A stretch of 64,000 nt of DNA, taken from positions 1 to 64,000 of the forward strand of contig MWCY01000015.1 in assembly GCA_002070275.1 (NCBI GenBank), read 5' to 3'. This stretch comes from Candidatus Hydrogenedentes bacterium ADurb.Bin170. GTDB lineage: Bacteria; Hydrogenedentota; Hydrogenedentia; Hydrogenedentales; CAITNO01. Shown here piece by piece: positions 44,610 to 53,708 of the stretch (positions are counted from its first letter, which is position 1; every line of letters begins with the position of its first letter). The position numbers and the translations under genes are program-made. The notes under the pieces were generated by a model. It was given only the letters and a program-made list of their open reading frames with translations. It made no database searches and had not been told where the DNA came from.

Positions 44610-45335
44610 TCAATCGTACCTGCCTGTCCGGCTGTTTTTCAGGATGACGAAGAGGTCGAGGAACATTCTTGCGGCGTCGGACATGGGATTGACTTTTGAC
44701 TGGGGGCTGTTGTACCAGTTCACAGGCAGCTCGCTGATGCGCAGTCCATGGCGTGCGGCGATGTAGAGCAGTTCCGCATCAAAGCCGAATCCGTCAATGG
44801 TCTGCCGGGAGAAGCAAATCTGAGCGGCCTCTTTCGTGAAGCCTTTGAATCCGCATTGGGTATCGGCATAGGCGGTGAGTCCGAGCAGACGGACAATACG
44901 GTTGAAGCATCTGCCCATAGTCATGCGGTACCACGCCTGGCGTTTGTGTATTTTGCTTTCCGGCAGCGCACGAGAGCCGATGAGTACTTCTGCCCGGCCC
45001 TCAAAAAGATCGTCGCACCGAAGCAGCTCTTCTACAGGCGTAGCCGAGTCCGCATCATAAAAAAAACGAAAGTCCCCTTTGGCTTTATGCAGCATGCCCT
45101 GACGCACCGCCGCACCCTTGCCCCTGTTCTCCGGCAGTACCTCAAGTATGAGGGGGGTGGAGGCCTTCTTCTGAAAAGCCTCCACCTGCGCCCCGGTCTT
45201 ATCTGTACTTCCGTCATCGACAACGATTATTTCCGCATCGTAGGGCTGACGGCTGAAAAAGGCATCTGCTTTTTCCAGCGTCCCGGTGATGCGACTCTCT
45301 TCGTTGAATGCAGGGATAACGAGTGAAATGTGCAT
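44610..45335 (-). CDS. Family 2 glycosyltransferase, dolichyl/polyprenyl-phosphate glucosyltransferase-like
   Basis: A 241-residue GT-A protein with SLVIPAFNEESRI, IIVVDDGSTDKT, NRGKGAAVRQGM, FYDADSATP and the GFGFDAELLYIA region near residue 195. The pattern matches transferases that load glucose or mannose on polyprenyl phosphate. No membrane helix is obvious. ATG 45335 begins directly at the first strand; the open frame to 45587 is unsupported. It ends a minus-strand run with DUF1080 and a GH67-like gene. Confidence 0.88.
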   Translation of the reverse strand: MHISLVIPAFNEESRITGTLEKADAFFSRQPYDAEIIVVDDGSTDKTGAQVEAFQKKASTPLILEVLPENRGKGAAVRQGMLHKAKGDFRFFYDADSATPVEELLRCDDLFEGRAEVLIGSRALPESKIHKRQAWYRMTMGRCFNRIVRLLGLTAYADTQCGFKGFTKEAAQICFSRQTIDGFGFDAELLYIAARHGLRISELPVNWYNSPQSKVNPMSDAARMFLDLFVILKNSRTGRYD

Positions 45336-45372
45336 GTGCTTATCCGTAAGCGGGTGACACGTCCAAGAGCCG

Positions 45373-46374
45373 TCAGGATGCCGGTTTAAACCAGATGTTG
45401 CGGAAGCGCACAGGATCACGGTGATCCTGCAGCAGCAGCGGGCCTGAGGCAGATTCCTGATCGCTGATTCCGCCGGGTGTCGGTCCGGGCAATTCGATAT
45501 TGTCATGAATGACGATGCCGTTATGCAGGACATGGAGGCGTGCATTTTTTGTTTTGTTTCCGGCATCATCGAACTCGGCGGCTTCAAAGGTTATGTCGTA
45601 GGTCTGCCACTGCAGCGGCGGGAGCAGGGCATCGGTTCCGGGGGTTGCCAGAGAGTAGAGACCGCCGCAGTGGTTGTCTGCCGGCGGGAGCCCGAAGGTG
45701 TCCAGCACCTGAATTTCGTAGATGCCCAGCAGATAAACGCCGCTGTTGCCTCTTGCCTGTCCTCGTTTTTCAGGCGTGAAGGGGGTCATGAATTCGACAT
45801 GGTAGAGCCCGCTTCCGAAGTTTTCCAGTGTTTTCAGACTGCTTCCACAAACCTGCATCCCGCCGTCGTCCTGAATGTTCCAGACGCGGGGATGCCGTTC
45901 CCACTGATCGAGGTTGTTTCCGTCAAAAAGGACGCGTGCACCTTCGGGCGGCGCCATGCCCCGTGTAGGCGGTTCCAGAAAAACACGTTTCAATTCAAAG
46001 CTCAGCGACTCGGCGGAAGTCTTTTTTCCCGGTGACAGTGTTCCGGCCAGGGTTTCTTCTGCCGCCTGAGCCGTCAGTGTAAAATTTCCTCCCCAGGGAG
46101 CGACACGGATCGACTTACTGAAAGAAAGCTGCCCTTTTTTAACGTGGCTCCTGATCTCATCCCGTGAGAACTCGCCTTTTTCATCGCCGAGAAAAAGAAC
46201 GAGCGTGTAGTTGCCTTTTCCGTAAGCGACAATCTGTGCGCGTACGGTTTTGCCGGCGGCACCCGGGCTGGTGAAGGCGCCCTGATAGTTGCCCATGATG
46301 CCGTCATCATCGTCGGCATAAGAAAAAGAGGCTGTTAACAGGAAGGTCAGAGCCAGGATCACAAAACGATGCAT
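45373..46374 (-). CDS. Secreted DUF1080 (3-keto-disaccharide hydrolase family) protein
   Basis: A 333-residue protein with a signal peptide (about 1-20). A first beta domain (about 25-130) precedes the DUF1080 jelly roll, which starts ARVLFDGNNLDQWE and contains YHVEFMTPF, GNSGVYLLGIYEIQVLD, WQTYDITFEAAEF and the final RFRNIWFKP. Family members hydrolyse 3-keto-glycosides or bind glycans. The exported Gfo/Idh/MocA oxidoreductase at 20373 is of the kind that could supply keto sugars, but the link is inference. It lies 33 bases after the GH67-like gene. Confidence 0.9.
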   Translation of the reverse strand: MHRFVILALTFLLTASFSYADDDDGIMGNYQGAFTSPGAAGKTVRAQIVAYGKGNYTLVLFLGDEKGEFSRDEIRSHVKKGQLSFSKSIRVAPWGGNFTLTAQAAEETLAGTLSPGKKTSAESLSFELKRVFLEPPTRGMAPPEGARVLFDGNNLDQWERHPRVWNIQDDGGMQVCGSSLKTLENFGSGLYHVEFMTPFTPEKRGQARGNSGVYLLGIYEIQVLDTFGLPPADNHCGGLYSLATPGTDALLPPLQWQTYDITFEAAEFDDAGNKTKNARLHVLHNGIVIHDNIELPGPTPGGISDQESASGPLLLQDHRDPVRFRNIWFKPAS

Positions 46375-46407
46375 AAAAACACTCCTTGTAGTTGCTGTAT
46401 GGAAAAC

Positions 46408-48588
46408 TTAGTCGGAAAGGGACGCATGCAGCTGAACCAGAGGCTGCAGATACTGCACATTCATTTGAGCAACGACGCCCAGGTCATTCCGGTTTCGAAT
46501 TTCCTTGCTGTATATTTCTATTGCCTCGCCAGCCAGAGCAACCGCATCATTCAGGCGAAGAGCGGTGGCTGCCCGCGCAGCCGGTATGCCCTGCAGCGCG
46601 GCTGCCTGATAAATACCGTAGGATTCATTCAGTGCGATCATGGATTCCAGATAATGGAGACGCATGCGCAGGCGATTGAGGAGCAGCGCCGCCCAGTACT
46701 GACCCTGACTGTCCAGCCCCGGAATAATCTGGCCGATAAGCGCGACAGCGTCACGGTCGCTCTGCAGAAATGTCTGCTGTTCCGCTGCAATGGCTGCCGC
46801 CCGTTCCGCGGTATGGCGCCATTCCTCCGTGCTGAGCCCTTCCGCGGTATCCGGAAAGGGCGGGATGCCCAGCACAATCCAGCCTTCGCCCAGAGACATG
46901 GGCCGGTCATCAGAAGAAGTCGCAGGCGGTGTCAGCTCTGATTTGGCATCGGCTGTCATGTACAGATCAGCGAGCGGTGCGGAGTCCTGCCCGTACAGCC
47001 TGCTCACATAATCACGATAAAATTGCTCGGCGGTAAGCCCCGGATGCCAGGCAAAGTCCGCCATAAACCGGATATTGTGCTCGATGCCGGACAATTTCCA
47101 GCCCACGAGCGAAAGGGCTTCTATGCCGTAATCCAGGCATTGCCGGTAAATACGCTCCTGCCCTCCTGCACGCCACTGGGGAAACCACTGCTCACCGCTG
47201 TATTCCCACCAGTCAGTGACCCATACCGCCCTATTTTCTGCTGCAACAGCATAATAATCCAGCCCGCCGTCCAGACTTTGCTCCATAGAATAATTGTTGA
47301 TGGAGGAGAAGCGGATGCCTGCCGGAAAGTCGGGATGAATGCCGGGAAAGAGATGTTGCAGAAACCAGCCGCCCGCAACGGATGTCGCCTGTTCTTCGGG
47401 GGTCATGCTGTCGCAGAGCTGCTTGAGCAGCCAGGCATAATCGATGTCACCCCGATAGTTGTCCTGAGAGGTCCAGTGCGCCTGCGCTTCACGCATGGCA
47501 GCGGCACCTTCTTCCTGGCCGACGGCTGCCCCGCGTACACCCTGTCCTTCGCTCTGCCAGAAACAGTAGAAATCAGCGTCCGGATAGGTCTCTTTGAGGG
47601 AAAGATAGCGCTGGCGGGACAGTGCCAGATTCTCCGGCCTGAGCGGGTCCAGGCAATTTACGGAACCCTCCGGCTTCGCCGTAAAAAGAGGACTGCCCAC
47701 GGAAGGCTGCATAAGCTCCATACCGACAGCGGTGTGCATTCCCCTGTTTTTTGCATGGGCAAGAGCGTCGCGCATCATATCCTGCACGGCGTGCGCCTGT
47801 GCAGCGGGGCTTCCTGCATGATCGATATAACACTGTGCACCGAAGGCGATTACATCGCCGAAAGCGGCTTTTCCGACTGCGTTTGCGGTGGGGAAGATGT
47901 CAACAGGCATACCGAGATAACGGGGCTCGGCTGTTGTGCCGTCAATGGTTTCCGTGAAAAAAGCACTGCCGGGGTAGAAATGAAACTGAAGAAAATTCAG
48001 TTTAAGCCTGGCTGCCCGGTCGATAAGCTGTCTGTAATCTTCCGGGTTGTATCCGGCAATGCCGCAGATATAGGCATCCCAGGGGAGGAGACCGCGGAAT
48101 TTGACGGCAGGTTTTTCTGTCAGATCCAGTGTCTTGAGCGTAAAAGGAAGGGGAGCCGGAAGCCGTTCTCCGCTGATCTGAAAATAGGCGCCGTAAGCTT
48201 CAAGAAAAGCATAGGTGCCATAAAGCACGCCCTGAGGTGCCGGGGCGGCAATAAAGAGCTGGTTTTCCAGATTTTTCAGGGTATACCCCTGGTCGGAGAG
48301 TGCGCCTTCCGGAAGGACGAGCTGTCCGGCAGCAACGGCATCGGCAATGGCTGTATTGCTGTCCGGCGTGCCCAGTCTGATAACAACGTCCGGTGCCGTT
48401 CCTTCGGGAACTTCTGTCACCAGTTTTGTGGTGAACATTTTTGCAAAATAGTCCTGAATTTCCGTCGATGCATAGGTATACAGAACACCGGTATTGTCGC
48501 CGTCATCAAGGAAGACAAAGGATCCTGCATCATCGGCAGACACAGAGCCGCAAAGAATGAGGAGAGTAAGGGGAAGAAAGTAGCGCAT
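46408..48588 (-). CDS. Secreted alpha-glucuronidase-like (GH67-related) glycosidase
   Basis: A 726-residue protein with a signal peptide (about 1-18). The N-terminal alpha/beta domain (about 20-145, with VVIRLGTPDSN and GVLYGTYAFLEAYGAYF) is typical of GH67-type and related hydrolases. A TIM-barrel region follows, with KFRGLLPWDAY, RLKLNFLQFHFYPG, HTAVGMELMQPSVGS and FWQSEGQG. A helical C-terminal domain (about 560-726) ends it. I could not assign catalytic residues with confidence, so a broader 'alpha-glucuronidase family' label is safest. It acts outside the cytoplasm on a glycan. ATG 48588 has a GGAG site. Confidence 0.75.
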   Translation of the reverse strand: MRYFLPLTLLILCGSVSADDAGSFVFLDDGDNTGVLYTYASTEIQDYFAKMFTTKLVTEVPEGTAPDVVIRLGTPDSNTAIADAVAAGQLVLPEGALSDQGYTLKNLENQLFIAAPAPQGVLYGTYAFLEAYGAYFQISGERLPAPLPFTLKTLDLTEKPAVKFRGLLPWDAYICGIAGYNPEDYRQLIDRAARLKLNFLQFHFYPGSAFFTETIDGTTAEPRYLGMPVDIFPTANAVGKAAFGDVIAFGAQCYIDHAGSPAAQAHAVQDMMRDALAHAKNRGMHTAVGMELMQPSVGSPLFTAKPEGSVNCLDPLRPENLALSRQRYLSLKETYPDADFYCFWQSEGQGVRGAAVGQEEGAAAMREAQAHWTSQDNYRGDIDYAWLLKQLCDSMTPEEQATSVAGGWFLQHLFPGIHPDFPAGIRFSSINNYSMEQSLDGGLDYYAVAAENRAVWVTDWWEYSGEQWFPQWRAGGQERIYRQCLDYGIEALSLVGWKLSGIEHNIRFMADFAWHPGLTAEQFYRDYVSRLYGQDSAPLADLYMTADAKSELTPPATSSDDRPMSLGEGWIVLGIPPFPDTAEGLSTEEWRHTAERAAAIAAEQQTFLQSDRDAVALIGQIIPGLDSQGQYWAALLLNRLRMRLHYLESMIALNESYGIYQAAALQGIPAARAATALRLNDAVALAGEAIEIYSKEIRNRNDLGVVAQMNVQYLQPLVQLHASLSD

Positions 48589-48685
48589 CAGAATTCTCCA
48601 TGAAAACACTACTATCATACTCTGCCCGCCGGAGGATATTCTAGTAGCGTAAGCAAGTGGGGAGCGGAAAGTATTTTACGTGTGC

Positions 48686-49630
48686 TCAGATTTTTCCGCG
48701 GTAGTAATCAATGACGACAGCGGCGACAATGATGCCGCCTGTTACGAGCCGTTTGACCGGTTCCTGTGCGCCCATCTGGATGAGGCCGCTTTCCAGCACA
48801 GCGATAATGATTACGCCGAAAAGGGTGTTGATGACGGAGCCGCGACCGCCCATGAGGCTGGTGCCGCCGATTACGACTGCAGCAATGGCCTGCAGCTCGT
48901 ATCCGCTGCCTGCATTGGGGTCAGCGGCGGTGAGACGGGAGCAGTAAATGACAGCTGCCAGAGCGGATAAAGTGCTGCACAAGGCGTAGACGGCGACTTT
49001 TGCTTTGCCAATGGGGATGCCGGAGAGCCGCGCCGCTTCTTCATTGCCGCCAATGGCGTACAGACTTCGACCGAAAGGCGTGTAGGTCAACACCAGTTGA
49101 CCTGTAATTACGGTGATCATGGCTACGAGAAAGGGCAGGGAGAGACCGAGAAGGCTCCACCGGCTGATCCAGTCCATGCCTGCTCCGATATACTGCGTTT
49201 TTGAGCCGGTCACCAGATAAGCGCCGCCCCGTGCCGCCTCCAGCATGCCCAGAGTAACGATGAAAGCGGGCAGCTGCCAGCGGATTACAAAAAGACCGTT
49301 AAGCACGCCACAGAGGGCTCCGGTACCCAGACAGAGGAGCACGGCGACGGGAAGCGGCAGCTGCCAGCGAACCATGGCAAGCCCCAGTACGGCACCGCTC
49401 AGCGCCAGCACGGAACCGACGGACAGATCTATGCCGCCAATGATGAGGACAAATGTCATACCTGTTGCGAGGATGACGGCATCGGGGATCTGGTTGGCTA
49501 TGGTGCGGAAGGTGGTCCAGGTAAAGAAATAATCGGTTGAGAGCGCAAAGAGTGTAACGAGCAGACCCAGTACCAATGCCAGACCTGCGTAATTTACCAG
49601 CGCTCTCAGCAGCTGTCGTCCCTGTATCAT
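48686..49630 (-). CDS. Sugar ABC transporter permease (RbsC type)
   Basis: A 314-residue inner-membrane protein with about nine hydrophobic helices. It has the family's VLIIGGIDLSVGS, the cytoplasmic coupling segment YAIGGNEEAARLSGI and IAAVVIGGTSLMGGRGS. It would import ribose, xylose, galactose or a related sugar with the adjacent binding protein, whose gene it overlaps by four bases. No RbsA-type ATPase gene is next to it in this window. Confidence 0.92.
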   Translation of the reverse strand: MIQGRQLLRALVNYAGLALVLGLLVTLFALSTDYFFTWTTFRTIANQIPDAVILATGMTFVLIIGGIDLSVGSVLALSGAVLGLAMVRWQLPLPVAVLLCLGTGALCGVLNGLFVIRWQLPAFIVTLGMLEAARGGAYLVTGSKTQYIGAGMDWISRWSLLGLSLPFLVAMITVITGQLVLTYTPFGRSLYAIGGNEEAARLSGIPIGKAKVAVYALCSTLSALAAVIYCSRLTAADPNAGSGYELQAIAAVVIGGTSLMGGRGSVINTLFGVIIIAVLESGLIQMGAQEPVKRLVTGGIIVAAVVIDYYRGKI

Positions 49631-50595
49631 GATGCGAGTGCTTCCGCTGTCACAAGCTCCACCGGGGTTTCCATATCTTCCGGTGTTGCTTTTGTTTTAA
49701 GCACTTCCAGTGCGGCTTCAATACCGAAAACAGCAAGCCGGTCTGCATGCTGCGTAACGGTAGCAAGAAGTTCGCCTTTTTTAACCAGGTCAACGGCGGC
49801 GGAGATGGCGTCAAATCCGATAACAGGAATTCCCTGCAGTTTTCCGGCGGAACGCAAGGCCGCAACAGCGCCCAGTGCCATGCTGTCGTTGGCACAGAGA
49901 AAGGCTTTAATATCCGGATGCTCGGTAATCAGGGCGGAGACGACCCGATGCGCCTTATCCATTTCCCAGTCGCCGACCTGAGAGGCGACGATGTTCATTC
50001 CTGCCTCTTTCATAGCAGCCTCGAAGCCCAGTCGCCGCTCAATTCCGTTGAAGGCGGAAGGCACTCCTTCGATAATGGCGACAGGATCGCCGGGCTGCAG
50101 GCGTGCAGCAAGATATTCGCCTGCAAGGCGTGCACCTTTGCGGTTGTCCGGTCCGACAAAGGGAATATGAACGCCGCGCTGTTTCATGATTTCGTCATCA
50201 AATTTGTTGTCGATGTTGATGACAATGATGCCTGCTTCCTGCGCACGCTGGCATACCTGAACCAGTGCTTTGGAATCGGCAGGTGCAATGACAATGGCAT
50301 CCACGTGACGCGCCATCATCTGCTCGACCAGCTGAATCTGCCTGTTGACGTCCAGTTCATCCTTAATGCCGTCTGCGAGAAGCACATATTGATCGGCATG
50401 GGCTGCCTGATGTGCCCGTGCGCCTTGCTCCATGGTCAGAAAGAACTCATTGGCGAGGGACTTCATGACCAGCGCAATGCGCAGTTTATCCGGCGCCTTG
50501 TCAGCGGTTTCGCCGGGGGCGGCGGCTTGTTTACCGCATCCTGTCACGATGATGCCAGCGACCATAACCAGAGAAAGAAGCAGCGTTTTTTTCAT
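49627..50595 (-). CDS. Sugar-binding lipoprotein (RbsB type)
   Basis: A 322-residue periplasmic binding protein. The lipoprotein signal ends IVTGC (cysteine about 20). The mature part shows IALVMKSLANEFFLTMEQGA, DAIVIAPADSKAL, GIIVINIDNKFDD, IEGVPSAFNGIERRLGF and FLCANDSMALGA, all typical of the D-ribose/xylose family. It heads the transporter pair, downstream of the phosphofructokinase terminator on the same strand. The upstream AGGAGG site is strong. Confidence 0.93.
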   Translation of the reverse strand: MKKTLLLSLVMVAGIIVTGCGKQAAAPGETADKAPDKLRIALVMKSLANEFFLTMEQGARAHQAAHADQYVLLADGIKDELDVNRQIQLVEQMMARHVDAIVIAPADSKALVQVCQRAQEAGIIVINIDNKFDDEIMKQRGVHIPFVGPDNRKGARLAGEYLAARLQPGDPVAIIEGVPSAFNGIERRLGFEAAMKEAGMNIVASQVGDWEMDKAHRVVSALITEHPDIKAFLCANDSMALGAVAALRSAGKLQGIPVIGFDAISAAVDLVKKGELLATVTQHADRLAVFGIEAALEVLKTKATPEDMETPVELVTAEALAS

Positions 50596-50664
50596 AAAAC
50601 CTCCTTTCTTCTAGCATAGCAATTAGCACCGGTTCAGCGCAATATGCTTTCCCGTTAAAAGAAC

Positions 50665-50708
50665 AAAAAAGCCGTTCCGGACTGTCTTGAAAAATAATCC
50701 GGAACGGC
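50665..50708 (-). terminator. Rho-independent terminator of the phosphofructokinase gene
   Basis: A perfect 11-bp stem (50671-50681 with 50698-50708) followed on the minus strand by TTTTTT (50665-50670). It lies just after the phosphofructokinase stop at 50731. Confidence 0.93.
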
Positions 50709-50730
50709 AGAAAAAAGGCGGTAAAGGCTG

Positions 50731-51942
50731 TTATTTTTTCAGAATTTTTTGCACAGCCGGTGCGTCAATGAGGGTTGCTTCAGTCAACGTCCCGACGAGA
50801 GGGCGCGCATACTTGATGAACGCTTCGGTGACATCGTTGCCGGCAGCGTTGATATATTCGTCAGGCATTTCAATGGAGTCCCGGGCAACGGTGTCAAGGG
50901 CTGTCAGGAAATAGGAAATGCTGTAGTTGCCTGCGCGTTTCATGGCGACAGAACCGCTCTTCTGCTGTCCGATCGCATAACGTACGCCCATTTCGCCGAC
51001 GGTACGGGCTTCGACCTGATCGACTTCGCTCACACAGCCCAGGAAGCTGCGCTGCAGATAGCCGAGTGTATCCGCCCGGACGCGGGAAATCTTTGCTTCG
51101 TCCTTGATATATTTTGCGAGATGATCGCCCAGTGCGCCGCTGCCGGAAAGCTGGACATTTCCGTGGGCATCCTTTTCTCCGCCGGTAAATTTGGCAGCAA
51201 TGGGTTTGCCTGTTTCATCGACAATACCTTCAGAAACGGCGATAACACAGCGCCCATATTTTGCGTACACGTTCTCGACGTCATTTTTAAAGCGTTCAAG
51301 ATTGAAAGTGCGCTCGGGCAGATAAATAAGATGGGGGCCGTCGTCCTCATATTTGCGTCCGAGTGCTGCTGCAGCAGTCAGGAACCCGGCATGACGGCCC
51401 ATGACCACACCGATATATACGCCGGGAAGGGCGCGGTTGTCCAGATCGGCACCGGCAAAAGCCTGGGCAACAAATTTGGCGGCTGAGCCGTAACCCGGGC
51501 AATGATCCGTTACTTTCAGGTCGTTGTCGATAGTTTTGGGCACATGGATGACGTGCATCTCATAACCGGCATTGCTTGCCTCTTTGCTGACAGTATTACA
51601 GCTGTCGGCACTGTCATTTCCGCCGCAATAGAAGAAATAGCGGATGTCGTGGGCTTTGCAGATTTCGAAGATTTTTTTGCAGTAGGCGGCGTCGGGTTTG
51701 TCACGGGTGGAATAGAGGCCGGATGAGGGAGATGCAGCGAAGGCTTCCAGATTGGCGGTAGGCACATCGGTCAGATCGAGAAAGTTTTCATTGATAATGC
51801 CGTTAACGCCGTGACGGGCACCGTAGATGCGGGTCACTTCCGGATATTTACGTGCTTCCAGGACGACGCCGACGACGCTCTGGTTGATGACCGCGGTCGG
51901 TCCGCCACCCTGCGCAACTAAAACTTTACCTGTTAATTTCAT
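50731..51942 (-). CDS. pfp: Phosphofructokinase, probably pyrophosphate-dependent
   Basis: A 403-residue cytoplasmic enzyme phosphorylating fructose-6-phosphate to fructose-1,6-bisphosphate. It shows AQGGGPTAVINQS, YCGGNDSADSC, HVPKTIDNDL, GVVMGRHAGF and VIAVSEGI. The GGND in place of the GGDG/GGDD variants, with its overall length, favours the group of PPi-using or mixed-specificity enzymes; donor choice is inference. Start ATG has an AGGAGG site. It forms its own unit with a strong terminator. Confidence 0.9.
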   Translation of the reverse strand: MKLTGKVLVAQGGGPTAVINQSVVGVVLEARKYPEVTRIYGARHGVNGIINENFLDLTDVPTANLEAFAASPSSGLYSTRDKPDAAYCKKIFEICKAHDIRYFFYCGGNDSADSCNTVSKEASNAGYEMHVIHVPKTIDNDLKVTDHCPGYGSAAKFVAQAFAGADLDNRALPGVYIGVVMGRHAGFLTAAAALGRKYEDDGPHLIYLPERTFNLERFKNDVENVYAKYGRCVIAVSEGIVDETGKPIAAKFTGGEKDAHGNVQLSGSGALGDHLAKYIKDEAKISRVRADTLGYLQRSFLGCVSEVDQVEARTVGEMGVRYAIGQQKSGSVAMKRAGNYSISYFLTALDTVARDSIEMPDEYINAAGNDVTEAFIKYARPLVGTLTEATLIDAPAVQKILKK

Positions 51943-52099
51943 GGCAACAACCTCCTGTTTTTGGGAATGGATATAGTCCTGCCCCTGTGAAAAGATAAGG
52001 GAAAAGTGAGAATAGGCAGTGGTTCAGTATATCATGATTGGCGTGAAAAAACAAAAAGAGCCGGATGGCATTTTATCGGCTGCAACGGTGTTTCCATTG

Positions 52100-52108
52100 T
52101 GCTACAAT
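52100..52108 (+). promoter_or_regulatory. Extended -10 element before the DUF4139 gene
   Basis: TG-C-TACAAT (52100-52108), about 44 bases before the start codon. A weak TGCAAC (52081-52086) could act as -35. Confidence 0.4.
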
Positions 52109-52151
52109 GAAAGCGGTGACGAATCAGCCCTAACAAATCAAGGAGACGAGC

Positions 52152-53615
52152 ATGAAAGCGCCCCATATTATTCTCTTCCTTTTCACTGCATTGATTCTGT
52201 CCGGCGTATCAGCGGAGGCACAGGCTTCAGATTCGCTGAAACTGTCGGATCCTGTGGCGGAGAAGGTCGCAAGCGGGCAGACCACGCTGTCCGATCAGAC
52301 CGATGTTGCCATCACGATCTACAATAACGATCGGGCGCTTATCCGTGACCGCCGGAAAATTCGTCTTCTTCCGGGGGAAGCAGCGCTTCGTTTCATGGAT
52401 GTTGCTTCAACGATCCTTCCGGAAACAGTGAGTCTTCGTTCGTTGAACGATCCGGGCGCTTTGAAAATACTTGAACAGAATTATGAATATGACCTGATGA
52501 GCCCTGACAAGCTGATGGAAAAATATGTGGGACGCAATGTTACCCTGATCAACAAGAACACGGATTACAGTTTTTATGAGCAGCCCGCGAAACTGCTGAG
52601 CGTAAATAACGGACCCGTGTATGAGGTGGACGGCAAGATTTATCTGGGTCATCCGGGCGTGGTGGTGCTGCCGGAAATTCCGGAGGCGCTTATTGCCAAG
52701 CCCACGCTGGTGTGGCTCCTCTCCAATGATGCTACAGACCATGAGGTGGAGGCAAGTTATCTTGCCGGCGGCATCAGCTGGCGTGCAGATTATGTGCTGA
52801 CTGTGGGCAAAGATGAAAAGACCATGGATCTTGAAGGATGGGTCACGCTCGACAACCAGTCCGGTGCTACCTACAACAATGCTCAGCTGAAACTGGTGGC
52901 AGGGGATGTCAACATTGCGGCTCCGGCACCGGTGATGTACAGAGAAGCCAAAGCCATGGATATGATGATGGCGGGTGCACCTCCTATGATGGAGGAGTCT
53001 TTTTCGGAATATCATTTGTATGCGCTGCAGCGCCGCACGACCATTAAAGAAAAGCAGACGAAGCAGGTAAGTCTTTTGAGCGGAAAAGGTATCAAGATCA
53101 GCAAAAAATATGAATTTCGCGGGAACCTCGCTTTTTACAGTTCCCGGCTGGATGCACAGAAAAACCAGAATGCGGATGCCTTTATTGTTTTTGAAAATAA
53201 AGAAGAAAACGGGCTGGGCATTCCGCTTCCTGCCGGAATCATGCGTGTGTATCAGCCCGACAGTTCGGGCATGCTTCAGTTTTCCGGCGAGGATCGGATC
53301 AGCCATACGCCCAAGAATGAAGAGGTCAGGCTGATTCTGGGGAAAGCTTTTGATGTGGTGGGTGACCGAACGCAGAAAGACTATAAGAATTTAGGCCCCA
53401 ATACACACGAAGTCGAATTTGAGCTGTCCATTCGCAACCGCAAAGATACAGCGATCCAGCTGGATGTTGTGGAGCCTATGCCCGGCGGAGACTGGCAGAT
53501 TCTGAAGCAGTCCCATGCTTTTGTGAAAAAAGATGCGCGGACAGCAGTGTTTACCGTTGATATCCCTGCCGACAGTGAAGTGACGGTGAATTATCGGGTT
53601 CGTGTGAGCTACTGA
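52152..53615 (+). CDS. Secreted DUF4139-domain protein
   Basis: A 487-residue protein with a signal peptide (about 1-25). The N-terminal half (NNDRALIRDRRKIRLLPGEAALRFMDVAS) and the C-terminal domain (SYLAGGISWRADYVLTV, LEGWVTLDNQSGATYNNAQLKLVAGDV) match DUF4139 proteins, beta-rich exported proteins of unknown role. A Met-rich loop (KAMDMMMAGAPPMMEE, about residue 275) sits inside. It is followed, 93 bases later, by the toroid-esterase fusion; joint transcription is possible. Confidence 0.88.
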   Translation: MKAPHIILFLFTALILSGVSAEAQASDSLKLSDPVAEKVASGQTTLSDQTDVAITIYNNDRALIRDRRKIRLLPGEAALRFMDVASTILPETVSLRSLNDPGALKILEQNYEYDLMSPDKLMEKYVGRNVTLINKNTDYSFYEQPAKLLSVNNGPVYEVDGKIYLGHPGVVVLPEIPEALIAKPTLVWLLSNDATDHEVEASYLAGGISWRADYVLTVGKDEKTMDLEGWVTLDNQSGATYNNAQLKLVAGDVNIAAPAPVMYREAKAMDMMMAGAPPMMEESFSEYHLYALQRRTTIKEKQTKQVSLLSGKGIKISKKYEFRGNLAFYSSRLDAQKNQNADAFIVFENKEENGLGIPLPAGIMRVYQPDSSGMLQFSGEDRISHTPKNEEVRLILGKAFDVVGDRTQKDYKNLGPNTHEVEFELSIRNRKDTAIQLDVVEPMPGGDWQILKQSHAFVKKDARTAVFTVDIPADSEVTVNYRVRVSY

Positions 53616-53708
53616 TAAGGCATCGCGGAAAAGAGACTCCTGTTTGTTGTGCGACCGCCTGCAGCGCATGATGATCTAAGCGGAAATACAGATAAAAGGA
53701 GAGACTTC

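Noticed and set aside
47023-48603. 526-codon open frame on the plus strand
   Set aside because: It is antisense to the GH67-like gene, which has a signal peptide and a ribosome binding site; the shadow has neither.
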